Shown: positions 8,271-14,643 of the stretch, piece by piece
Layout of the letters: each line of letters starts with the position of its first letter
How positions within the stretch are numbered: the stretch's first letter is position 1
Source of the DNA: JAMCXS01 sp964459065
GTDB lineage: Bacteria; Acidobacteriota; Terriglobia; UBA7540
Length of the DNA: 16,306 nt
Direction of reading: 5' to 3'
NCBI GenBank assembly: GCA_964459065.1
Contig: CAYWMN010000064.1
Coordinates: forward strand, 1 to 16,306
Position numbers and translations under genes: made by a program
Notes under the pieces: model-generated
The model's database searches: none
Seen by the model: the letters and a program-made list of their open reading frames with translations, nothing else
Told to the model about the DNA's origin: nothing

Positions 8271-8805
8271 GTCTGCGGCCCGAGTCCTTTCTGCTCTGTG
8301 CGCCGGCGGCCTAATGGCCAGGGCTTTCGCCGGCCGATCGGTTGAGCAATTACTTCAAGCAACGACTTCCATACTTGCTTGCGGAGGCTTTACCACACCT
8401 TCCCTTTGTGCACATCACGCTCCAAACTCCGGACTGTTTTGAGTCGGGCTCGAGCGGGGCGCGAAAAAGACGCAGAACATTGCGCAGGACGCACGTTTTG
8501 TAGTGGTTAACGTTTTCTAATTTCTTGTGGCGAGACGAATCAATTGTTCCAGGCGCCTCCGCCGAGCGGCAGCTTCAGCACGCAAAGTTGTGCATGCGCA
8601 TGAATTGTCATGCATGCCGGCCCCTGCCGCAGACCGCGTGCGCCTTGTTGCTAGCTTTATGAAAGACCCGCGGGTTTGGCAGGATTGTTGGTTTCCTTGC
8701 AAATGAAAAGCTCAGCACCTTTGGGGCGGCCGCATGGTTGCAATTTTTTTGCGCATTGTTACGGTGTCGCTTCACATCGAATGAGGACGTGTGGCCGGGG
8801 CGTGA
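8271..8805. other. long intergenic region upstream of the EPS operon
   Basis: About 535 bases without a supportable gene. It must contain the promoter for the minus-strand EPS regulator and operon, but I see no clear TTGACA/TATAAT or -24/-12 pair. It is more AT-rich at 8340-8400 and 8500-8540. It holds an inverted repeat at 8598-8613. The right end runs into the decayed sigma-54 activator fragment. Confidence 0.5.
8598..8613. promoter_or_regulatory. palindromic operator-like site
   Basis: GCATGA-ATTG-TCATGC is a perfect 6-base inverted repeat with a 4-base centre. The similarity extends outward with a 2-base bulge (TGCATGC on the left, ATGCC on the right). It lies 330 bases upstream of the EPS regulator start, in otherwise featureless DNA. 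It may be a dimeric regulator binding site. Confidence 0.3.
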
Positions 8806-9279
8806 AGGCTGGGCGGCAACACTCCCATTAGGGCCAACGAGCGGATCCTCTGCGCCACCCCTTGGGATCTTGAAAGCCCGTCCCGGCGCGGCCTGTTCCG
8901 CGCGGACCTGTATTACCGCCTGAACGTCGCGCAGATTCGTCGGCCCGCCCTGCGGGAAAGACGCGCCGACATTCCGGTTCTGGCCCGCCATTTTCTCGCC
9001 GGTTACGGCAAGCAGTTGCAAAGGAAGTTCACGGGCTTTGCGGCGTCAGCGGTGCGGGTGCTGGAAGAATACCCCTGGCCGGGCAATGTGCTTGAACTGG
9101 AAAACGCCGTTCAGCGGGCTGCCACTATCGCCGAAGGGCCGACTGTTGAACCGTGGCATTTGCCGGATAGCCTGAGCGGCGAATACCCGGCCGCCCCGGG
9201 CACTTCCTATGAAGAAGCGGTGCGCGATTTCAAACGGCGGCTGGGCAAGACGTCCAACGCCGCGGCAGGGCGCCGGTAA
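8806..9279 (+). pseudogene. decayed C-terminal fragment of a sigma-54 activator
   Basis: Reading frame +1 from 8806 begins with RLGGNTPIRANERILCATPWDLE, matching the middle of the bEBP AAA+ domain (canonical form like RVGGxxxIxxDVRIIAATNRDLE). It continues through GLFRADLYYRLNV (both arginine fingers kept), PALRERRADIPVLARHFL, EYPWPGNVLELENAVQRAA (canonical GNVREL Arg is Leu) and SYEEAVRDFKRRLGKT. The frame is closed upstream by TGA at 8782 and 8803, so Walker A, GAFTGA and Walker B are missing. The Fis HTH is lost, because the stop at 9277 comes where the helix should begin. Reading through that stop gives PPRYYPEAYLNGR, vaguely like the LHPRYLHRL motif of some HTHs. I see no intact start; TTG 9016 is open but would give a meaningless 87-residue stub. 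It is a gene remnant, on the opposite strand to the degenerate regulator. Confidence 0.75.
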
Positions 9280-9817
9280 CCTCCGAGATATTACCCGGAA
9301 GCGTACTTGAATGGCCGTCCCTTCTGTGTTAGTTCTGTAATCATACAAGAAAGAGGGGAGGGCCTGTAATGCGGTGCATCTCTTATTTCTGCCCGAAAGG
9401 GCAGCCTCGCTGCAGTGCCTTCACGGTGATGCCCAAAATTTATCCAGCTTGCCCGCTGGAGAGCGATGTTTCATGTGGCAGGCTTGGAGCAACGTCCGGC
9501 CTAACAGATTCATCATCATAGTAGCGACCCTGAGGAGTGATTTCGGAAATCCGTCTTTGTCCCGGCATTTAGCCGGACCGCTTTCCCCGGTGCGTTAGAT
9601 CGTTATCAGGGGGGCCATGAATGGGCGGTTAGGTTTTGCCGGCTGCGGTGGTCGGGGTTTTGGGACCTCTCGCGGCGAAGCAGGCGGGCTCGAGGTCCGC
9701 TTTGAGCAAAGGGCCTTGTCCTGAGGACATGAGTGTTTATCTCCGGGGGTTAACGATGGCGGCTGAAATGGATAGCCAGCCGTCACGGCTAATTTGGCAC
9801 GGCGCCGCGAGGCTCAC
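9280..9817. other. intergenic region between pseudogene and histidine kinase
   Basis: About 540 bases. The first 40 may still be degraded HTH sequence of the pseudogene. A short cysteine-rich ORF (9369-9521) is the only possible gene. A TTGGCACG string at 9794-9801 resembles a sigma-54 -24 element but has no GC at the correct -12 distance. No terminator or strong sigma-70 promoter for the kinase was found. Confidence 0.5.
9369..9521 (+). CDS. possible small cysteine-rich protein (50 aa)
   Basis: ATG 9369 is preceded by a purine-rich GAGGGGAGGG a few bases upstream, a good ribosome binding site. The 50-residue product starts MRCISYFCPKGQPRC and contains five cysteines (residues 3, 8, 15, 28 and 36), including a CPK motif and an ACPLE motif, then a Ser/Thr-rich tail ending TDSSS. 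The Cys spacing suggests metal binding, but I recognise no family with confidence. It resembles only loosely the small Cys-rich hypotheticals with CSA…MxP…C patterns. It could equally be chance within non-coding DNA. Confidence 0.3.
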   Translation: MRCISYFCPKGQPRCSAFTVMPKIYPACPLESDVSCGRLGATSGLTDSSS

Positions 9818-11329
9818 ATGAGTACATTGCCGGAAAGAAAAAGTCGCGAAACGGGAATCCGGGCGGTTCGCAGCACGTCCGGCAACAGGGGCGGAATCTT
9901 CAACCCCTCTTCTGCTGCCCGGCCTTACAAGCCTTCCTTTAAGGATGAATTAGCGGACCACTACGGTGTCACGCTCCAAAAATACCTTCAGGAATCGGGA
10001 GAACAATCCCTGGAAGAAGCTTATGAGATAGGGCGGCAGGCCATTTCCCAAGGGTTGTGCGTTACAGAAATGGTTGGCATCCATCATGACGCCCTAGTGA
10101 AGGTGCTGATTCCCCTTCTGCTTCCGGATGCGAGTGGCGATTCCGCACCGCAGCGCGAAACGAGTGAGGCGACGCATCCGGCGTCCGCAAGCCCTCAGGA
10201 CCGCAAGCGCCTGGTCAAAGCCGCCGAGGAATTCCTTGCTGAGTGTCTCGTCCCCTTTGAGGTCACCTATCTTGGCTATTTGGAAGCCAATGAGGCTTTG
10301 CGTGCCAGCAAGGAACGCTACCGCGAGCTGTTTGAGAACGCCAACGACATTATTTTCACAACCGACCTGCTGGGGAATTTTATCTCCCTCAATCGAGTCG
10401 GTGAGCAGATGACGGGCTATTCCCGGGATGAGGTCAGGCGGATGAATATCGGCGAAGTGTGCGCTCCTGACTGTCAGGCCGCCGCCTTCGGCATGTTGGA
10501 CCGCCGGGTGATGGGAGAAGATGCCGGCCCCTGCGAGTTGGAGTTGCTGGCGAGGGATGGAAAGCGGATTCCTGTGGAGATTAGCTGCCAGCTTGTTTGC
10601 CGCGACGGCGAACCTTTCGGCATTCAAGCGATCGCCCGTGACATTGCGGAAAGGAAGCGGGCCGAGGAATCTCTCCGGCATTTGACAGAAGCGCTGGAGC
10701 AGGAGGCCAAGCGCATCGCGCACGCGCTTCATGATGAGGCCGGGCAGTTGCTTGCTTCCGTTCACATTGCCCTGGAGACCGTTGCCCGCGACCTGCCGGC
10801 CGAGCAAGGCGAGCGGGTCCGCGGCATCCAGGGACTTCTTGACGAGATCGAGCATCAGTTAAGAAGGCTTTCGCATGAGCTTCGGCCCACCATCCTGGAT
10901 GACTTGGGTTTGGTGCCTGCAATTGAATTCCTGAGCCAGGGCATTTCGGCAAGAACGGGAGTCCCGATTGCGATCGATGGCGAGGAACTTGGCCGCCTTC
11001 CCGCCCCCGTTGAAGAGGTTCTTTACCGGGTGGTTCAGGAAGCCTTGATCAATGCCAGCAAACATGCCAGGGCGACTTCGATCAGCGTGATCTTCAACCG
11101 GCGAGAGGGGGAACTGACCTGCCGGATTCGGGACGACGGGGTTGGTTTTGATCTGCGCGCCGCCTTGGCTGGGAACGGTGAGCGAGGATTCGGCTTGATT
11201 AATATGAGGGAACGGCTTAAGTTCGTTGGTGGAAGCTGTGTCATTACTTCCCATCCCAACCAGGGGACGGAAGTCTACGTCGCCGTGCCGGTGGAAACCA
11301 ACGATGCCGCTCAGAATCTTGCTGGCTGA
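9818..11329 (+). CDS. RsbU_N-PAS-HisKA_3 sensor histidine kinase
   Basis: A 503-residue protein, apparently cytoplasmic with no TM helix. Residues about 35-145 resemble the N-terminal domain of RsbU phosphatases (ADHYGVTLQKYL, SLEEAYEIGRQAI, VGIHHDALVKVL), the part that binds an upstream activator in partner-switch systems. A PAS domain follows (about 160-280; YRELFENANDIIFTTD to IARDIAERKRAEE). The HisKA_3 dimerisation domain has KRIAHALHDEAGQLLASV with phospho-acceptor His305, then RLSHELRPTILDDLGLVPAI. The HATPase has N-box VVQEALINASKHA, G1 DDGVGF (about 439-444) and G2 GFGLINMRERL. This is the NarX/DesK-like class that pairs with LuxR-type regulators, and its 3' end overlaps such a gene by 26 bases. 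I chose ATG 9818 (GAGG 6 bases upstream) over the in-frame TTG 9794. The signal is unknown. Confidence 0.93.
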   Translation: MSTLPERKSRETGIRAVRSTSGNRGGIFNPSSAARPYKPSFKDELADHYGVTLQKYLQESGEQSLEEAYEIGRQAISQGLCVTEMVGIHHDALVKVLIPLLLPDASGDSAPQRETSEATHPASASPQDRKRLVKAAEEFLAECLVPFEVTYLGYLEANEALRASKERYRELFENANDIIFTTDLLGNFISLNRVGEQMTGYSRDEVRRMNIGEVCAPDCQAAAFGMLDRRVMGEDAGPCELELLARDGKRIPVEISCQLVCRDGEPFGIQAIARDIAERKRAEESLRHLTEALEQEAKRIAHALHDEAGQLLASVHIALETVARDLPAEQGERVRGIQGLLDEIEHQLRRLSHELRPTILDDLGLVPAIEFLSQGISARTGVPIAIDGEELGRLPAPVEEVLYRVVQEALINASKHARATSISVIFNRREGELTCRIRDDGVGFDLRAALAGNGERGFGLINMRERLKFVGGSCVITSHPNQGTEVYVAVPVETNDAAQNLAG

Positions 11330-11942
11330 TGATCATCAGATTGTTCGACAGGGCTTGAAATCTCTCCTTGAAGGTGAAGGCTTCAAAGTTGTTTGCGAGG
11401 CTTCAAACGGGCAGGAAGCCATTAATCTGGCGCGGGAGTTTTCGCCCGACGTCGCCGTCCTTGATCTTTCCATGCCCATCCTGAACGGCATCGTCGCCGC
11501 CGAACAGATTCGCAAAGATTCCGGCAACCGGATCCGCGTCGTCCTTTTAACGGTTCACACCGAACGCCAGTATGTTTTGCAGGCCATGCGCGCGGGCATC
11601 CGGGGATATGTTTTGAAGACCCGAGCCGCCTCTGACCTGCTCCAGGCCATCACGGACGTCGGCACCGGGCTCACTTACCTGAGCTCGGGCATTTCCCAGA
11701 CCGTGGTGGAAGCTTACCTCACCAAGCAAGAACTGACTTCGCAGGAAAACCTGACTCCCAGAGAACTTCAGGTGCTTCAGCTGATTGCCGAGGGAAAAAC
11801 CACCAAGGAAGTGGCTTCCTTGCTGGGAGTGAGCTTTAAGACCGCCGAATCTCACCGCACCAGAATCATGGAGAAACTTGATATCCATGAAACCGCCGGC
11901 CTGGTCCGTTACGCCATCCGCAAAGGCGTTATTGAAGCCTGA
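11304..11942 (+). CDS. NarL/FixJ-family response regulator (REC + LuxR HTH)
   Basis: A 212-residue regulator. The receiver starts MPLRILLADDHQIVRQGLK. It has the acid pocket Asp9-Asp10, phospho-acceptor Asp54 in AVLDLSMP, a Thr switch in LLTVH and Lys105 in YVLKTRA, so it is a complete canonical receiver. The C-terminal LuxR-type HTH is NLTPRELQVLQLIAEGKTT, followed by KEVASLLGVSFKTAESHRTR and IMEKLDI. The start ATG 11304 lies inside the 3' end of the kinase gene (26-base overlap), so the two are translationally coupled and are almost certainly cognate partners. An open frame extends further upstream (TTG 11226), but the receiver domain begins at 11304. Target genes cannot be read; the neighbouring EPS operon is a candidate. 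Confidence 0.95.
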   Translation: MPLRILLADDHQIVRQGLKSLLEGEGFKVVCEASNGQEAINLAREFSPDVAVLDLSMPILNGIVAAEQIRKDSGNRIRVVLLTVHTERQYVLQAMRAGIRGYVLKTRAASDLLQAITDVGTGLTYLSSGISQTVVEAYLTKQELTSQENLTPRELQVLQLIAEGKTTKEVASLLGVSFKTAESHRTRIMEKLDIHETAGLVRYAIRKGVIEA

Positions 11943-12276
11943 AACTCAGCAGGCTCGAAGCCTCCGGAAAGCGCAAACTTTTAGCACAGGGTTTTTTCAG
12001 CGGGGCTTCAGGTGTTTACTCGATTGACAGTTCTTCACCCTCATTCTAAACTCCGCATGACTGGTTAAACGAGCAGGGGCGCGGCGGGCGTGCTTCGCAG
12101 GAAGGTTTTTAAGGCCAGTCGGTTGTGACCGTCGACCGCAATCTAAAGACGTTCGGCGCAAGCCAGGGACCTGCTGGCGTTGCCGAGTTTCTCAAAGCAT
12201 CTACAGGGCCAGGTTTCAGGGTTTTGACAATCTGCATGGTATCACTCATCCCACACTGGACTGTTACGAGCGTCCG
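11943..12276. other. intergenic region with promoter for the orphan receiver
   Basis: 334 bases with no supportable complete gene. A short stem, AGGCT-CGA-AGCCT (11951-11963), lies just after the response regulator stop; it is too weak to call a terminator. A good sigma-70-like promoter is at 12024-12052. The frame of the downstream receiver is open from 12061 but offers no ATG, GTG or TTG before 12277. Confidence 0.5.
12024..12052 (+). promoter_or_regulatory. sigma-70-type promoter
   Basis: A perfect -35 TTGACA (12024-12029), a 17-base spacer and a -10 TAAACT (12047-12052, 4 of 6 consensus bases). Transcription would start near 12059 and give a leader of roughly 220 bases before the orphan receiver gene. 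This would let it be expressed apart from the kinase/regulator pair. Confidence 0.5.
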
Positions 12277-12747
12277 TTGGAAGTTAGCCGCATCAAGAAA
12301 TCCGGGCCGGGAAAAGGAGCACCCCTCCAGGTGCTTCTGACCGAGACGTATCCGAAAGCTCGCAGAGAACTCTGCGATTTACTTTCGAGCCAGGGTTTCC
12401 AGATGGTCGCTGATGTGATGGATAATTTGAGCGCTGTCCGTTTGGTCAAAACATGCCAGCCCGATATTGTGATTTTGGACGCCGGCGGCAAATTCCCGGC
12501 GGGCCTCAATGCGGCCAGGGAAATTCTTCATTGGAACCGGAAGGCCCGGATCATTCTTCTCAGTTTGCATTCAGAAGATCAGTACATGCGGGCGGCTTTC
12601 CGCAGCGGCGTTCGCGGCTACGTTTTGAAGGCCCGGGCCATGGCGGAATTGGGGCAGGCCATCCTTGAGGTATCGAAGGGAGGCATTTACCTGAGCAATG
12701 GCATGCGTTCCTCGGCTCTTAGCAAACATATGCTTGGGAATGAATAG
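12277..12747 (+). CDS. orphan receiver-like protein without output domain
   Basis: A product of about 156 residues (TTG start uncertain). It is a single receiver domain clearly paralogous to the adjacent NarL-type regulator: RIILLSLHSEDQY and GVRGYVLKARA correspond to RVVLLTVHTERQY and GIRGYVLKTRA there, and GGIYLS to GLTYLS. Phospho-acceptor Asp68 (VILDAG) and Lys118 are kept, but the acid pocket Asp-Asp is Glu23-Thr24 (LLTETYP), and the usual MP after the Asp is absent. The protein ends after LSKHMLGNE, just where the LuxR HTH would begin. Reading through the TAG gives no HTH, so the output domain is deleted rather than frameshifted. It may be a phosphate sink, a decoy or a protein-protein regulator; alternatively it is a decaying gene, although the open frame and domain integrity argue against that. 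Confidence 0.75.
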   Translation: MEVSRIKKSGPGKGAPLQVLLTETYPKARRELCDLLSSQGFQMVADVMDNLSAVRLVKTCQPDIVILDAGGKFPAGLNAAREILHWNRKARIILLSLHSEDQYMRAAFRSGVRGYVLKARAMAELGQAILEVSKGGIYLSNGMRSSALSKHMLGNE

Positions 12748-12982
12748 GGTACGGGTTTTTTCGCCCCAATTACATTATCCCGACCACAATCTCTGGTGTT
12801 GATTGGGTTGCAGCGGTACCATTCTGAGGGTTTCCGCGCCTTGTCGGGCGGAGGTTTCGCAGAGAGTCTTTCACTCCTTCCCCCGGTATTTCATTCAGCC
12901 AATTCATGGTTTCACCTAATTGAGCCGCGGCACTTTGTGGCATACCATTGCAACTATATAGCAATATTTTCAGGAGGCGAAT
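12748..12982 (+). other. intergenic region, no clear promoter
   Basis: 235 bases. The frame of the orphan receiver stays open after its stop but encodes nothing recognisable. A TGGCAT-TTGCA string near 12935-12949 looks sigma-54-like but the elements are one base too close. AT-rich TATATAGCAATATT (12955-12968) precedes a perfect AGGAGG at 12972 and could be part of a promoter for the small ORF. Confidence 0.4.
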
Positions 12983-13168
12983 GTGGCTGATGCGGGCTCT
13001 GTCTCAGCGGTTGAGGTGAGCGAAACCAGAACCGCCTGCTTGGCCTCATCAACCTGCCAAGGCAAATCGGAGGCGGCGGCGTGGTCGCGGAATTCAGAGG
13101 ATAATTTTCCCGCTGCGAATGCGCGAATCAACGGGCTCCGCTGTTTCTTACAAAAGGAAAGGACATAG
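12983..13168 (+). CDS. possible small protein with perfect Shine-Dalgarno (61 aa)
   Basis: GTG 12983 is placed 5 bases after a perfect AGGAGG (12972-12977), the best ribosome binding site in the window. The 61-residue product begins MADAGSVSAVEVSETR, has cysteines in TACLASSTCQGK and near the end (LRCFLQKERT), and has no TM segment or recognisable domain. An overlapping ATG at 12981 gives only 12 codons, so a leader peptide using the same SD is an alternative. It ends 72 bases before the sigma-54 activator gene on the same strand. Its reality rests on the SD and the open frame only. Confidence 0.35.
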   Translation: MADAGSVSAVEVSETRTACLASSTCQGKSEAAAWSRNSEDNFPAANARINGLRCFLQKERT

Positions 13169-13240
13169 AACGTATTACTAATGAGGTTTTATAAAGTTAT
13201 CGGCTCGACGGCATGATACATGTTTCCGGGGGAGGGGACC

Positions 13241-14344
13241 ATGAATGCCATACCGAATTACGTATTGGGTCAGCTGGATGAAGACGAGTTTGATCAAGAC
13301 CCAAGGTCACAAAGAGATTTTGCGCTGAAGCCACCTGCCGCCTGGCCGGACCATCGCCTGAGCCATCGCGCCCCGCAGGAGGGACGCCACCCGGTTGTGG
13401 CTGCCAGCCCGGCCATGCGCAAAGTGCTGGATCAAGTTCGTCAAATTGCCAACCTCGATATTCCGGTTCTGCTTTTGGGGGAAAGTGGAACGGGAAAGGA
13501 AGTTGTTGCCCGTTTAATTCACAACACCTCATGCCGGTCTCACCGCACCTTCATGCGGGTGAACTGCGCGGCGATGCCTTCCGATCTGCTGGAGAGCGAA
13601 CTTTTCGGGCACGAAGCCGGCGCCTTTACGGGAGCCACGCGCGCCAAACCCGGCAAGTTCGAAATCTGCCAGAAAGGCACCATCCTGCTGGACGAAATCG
13701 GAGAAATGCCATTCACGCCGCAGGCAAAATTCCTGCACATCCTCCAGGACGGGGAATTTGCCAGGCTGGGAAGCCCGTTCCCCAGGCGAGTGGACGTGCG
13801 GATCCTGGCTGCGACCAACATCAACATCCAGGAGGCAATTGCGGCCAGGCGATTCCGCGAGGACCTTTATTACCGCATCAGCGCTTTTTCCATCTACATC
13901 CCGCCCCTTCGGGCGCGGCGGGAGGATATTCCTCCTTTGCTGGATCAGTTGATGCACGTCTGGGCGGCGCGGCTGGGCCGTCCGACTCTGCCCATATCAA
14001 GGGCTCTGCTGGAGGCCTGCCTGCAGCATTCCTGGCCCGGCAACGTCCGCGAACTGGAAAACTTTGTGGCGCGTTACGTGATTTGCGGCAATGAAGATCA
14101 AGTCATTGCGCAGTTGCGCGCCTCGGACGGCGGAGTGGGTTCGCCACGGATGGAGCCTAACCCGGACGGCACGCCTCCGGGCGACCTGAAATCCCAGATT
14201 CGCATGCTGAAGAAACAAGCTGAAAGGGATGCCATCGTTCGGGCGCTTGAATTGACCAAGGGCAGTCGCAAGGAAGCGGCGCGAATGCTGAACATCAGCG
14301 TGCGGGCCCTGCAATACAAAATGCTTGAGTGTGAAATCAATTAA
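13241..14344 (+). CDS. sigma-54-dependent transcriptional activator, AAA+ and Fis HTH, no receiver
   Basis: A 367-residue PspF-like enhancer-binding protein. The short N-terminus (about 1-50, acidic LDEDEFDQD) is not a receiver, GAF or PAS domain. The AAA+ domain is fully canonical: Walker A GESGTGKE (80-87), ESELFGHEAGAFTGA with GAFTGA at 127-132, Walker B LLDEIGEM (Asp151-Glu152), sensor I ILAATN, arginine fingers Arg206 and Arg212 in RFREDLYYR, and SWPGNVRELENFV. The C-terminal Fis HTH reads GSRKEAARMLNISVRALQYK. It should bind an upstream enhancer and drive ATP-dependent opening of sigma-54 promoters. The ATG at 13241 follows GGGGGAGGGG; an in-frame ATG at 13220 lacks such a site. Without a sensory domain, activity must be set by abundance or a partner protein. 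A strong hairpin follows 33 bases after the stop. Confidence 0.95.
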   Translation: MNAIPNYVLGQLDEDEFDQDPRSQRDFALKPPAAWPDHRLSHRAPQEGRHPVVAASPAMRKVLDQVRQIANLDIPVLLLGESGTGKEVVARLIHNTSCRSHRTFMRVNCAAMPSDLLESELFGHEAGAFTGATRAKPGKFEICQKGTILLDEIGEMPFTPQAKFLHILQDGEFARLGSPFPRRVDVRILAATNINIQEAIAARRFREDLYYRISAFSIYIPPLRARREDIPPLLDQLMHVWAARLGRPTLPISRALLEACLQHSWPGNVRELENFVARYVICGNEDQVIAQLRASDGGVGSPRMEPNPDGTPPGDLKSQIRMLKKQAERDAIVRALELTKGSRKEAARMLNISVRALQYKMLECEIN

Positions 14345-14375
14345 CACCCGCCTGTTCCTCTCTAGCGTGGCTCTT

Positions 14376-14402
14376 CGGGCCCGGCCATGGCAGCCGGGCC
14401 CG
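14376..14402 (+). terminator. strong hairpin after the sigma-54 activator
   Basis: CGGGCCCGGC and GCCGGGCCCG form a perfect 10-bp stem with a 7-base loop (CATGGCA), 32 bases after the stop codon. It is followed by a G-rich stretch and not a T-run, so it is a likely transcript-end stem-loop but not a textbook intrinsic terminator. Confidence 0.5.
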
Positions 14403-14467
14403 GGGGCGGGCTCGGGAGCGTCCCCTCGCGACGCAATCCGTGCCGTACGCCCTCTGATTTTTCATGG

Positions 14468-14483
14468 TGTGACAATTCTCACA
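14468..14483. promoter_or_regulatory. perfect CRP/FNR-superfamily-type palindrome
   Basis: TGTGA-CAATTC-TCACA is an exact match to the TGTGA-N6-TCACA consensus bound by CRP-type cyclic-nucleotide regulators in proteobacteria. It sits between the hairpin after the sigma-54 activator and the promoter of the pseudo-receiver gene. Its centre is about 100 bases upstream of the predicted transcription start, a helical phase compatible with class I activation. Whether this organism's CRP homologue uses that consensus is unknown. Confidence 0.5.
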
Positions 14484-14540
14484 TCCTAAGGCCAAGGTAA
14501 CGGCGGCCCGTCGCACAAAAAAATCCCTTAAAAAAGCAGC

Positions 14541-14570
14541 TTGACATCACCGGGGAGTCCGTCCTAATTT
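14541..14570 (+). promoter_or_regulatory. sigma-70-type promoter for the pseudo-receiver gene
   Basis: A perfect TTGACA (14541-14546), an 18-base spacer and TAATTT (14565-14570, 3 of 6 consensus). The start of transcription would be near 14577. The -10 overlaps an inverted repeat (14561-14576). There is an AT-rich tract, including AAAAAAATCCC and TTAAAAAAG, just upstream of the -35 that could act as an UP element. Confidence 0.45.
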
Positions 14571-14576
14571 AAGGAC
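14561..14576. promoter_or_regulatory. inverted repeat overlapping the -10 element
   Basis: GTCCT-AATTTA-AGGAC is a 5-base perfect palindrome (6 of 7 if extended inward) that covers the predicted -10. A repressor bound here would occlude RNA polymerase. The cognate regulator cannot be identified from sequence. Confidence 0.35.
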
Positions 14577-14643
14577 AATCTATTTGGATTGGGAAAGTTC
14601 TTCCTGCCGCCAGGGTGGCTATTTGAACTGGAGGTCAGCGAGC

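Noticed and set aside
8379..8395. minus-strand GG-N10-GC pair about 110 bases upstream of the EPS regulator
   Set aside because: Spacing is right but few other bases of the sigma-54 consensus match; too frequent by chance.
8677..8692. TGGCAG-N5-TTGG on the plus strand
   Set aside because: The -12 element is GG rather than the near-invariant GC, and the only downstream feature is a pseudogene.
8608..9021. 137-codon minus-strand open frame
   Set aside because: Antisense to the bEBP relic and intergenic DNA, with no motif or ribosome binding site.
9794..9809. TTGGCACG resembling a -24 element before the histidine kinase gene
   Set aside because: No GC at the -12 distance, and it overlaps the region just before the kinase start and ribosome binding site.
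10094..10855. 253-codon minus-strand open frame
   Set aside because: Antisense to the histidine kinase, whose domains are unambiguous.
12935..12949. sigma-54 promoter-like TGGCAT/TTGCA upstream of the small ORF and bEBP gene
   Set aside because: GG and GC are 9 bases apart instead of the required 10.
12748..12990. read-through of the orphan receiver stop as a broken HTH
   Set aside because: The in-frame translation shows no LuxR HTH residues, so it is not a simple nonsense mutation.
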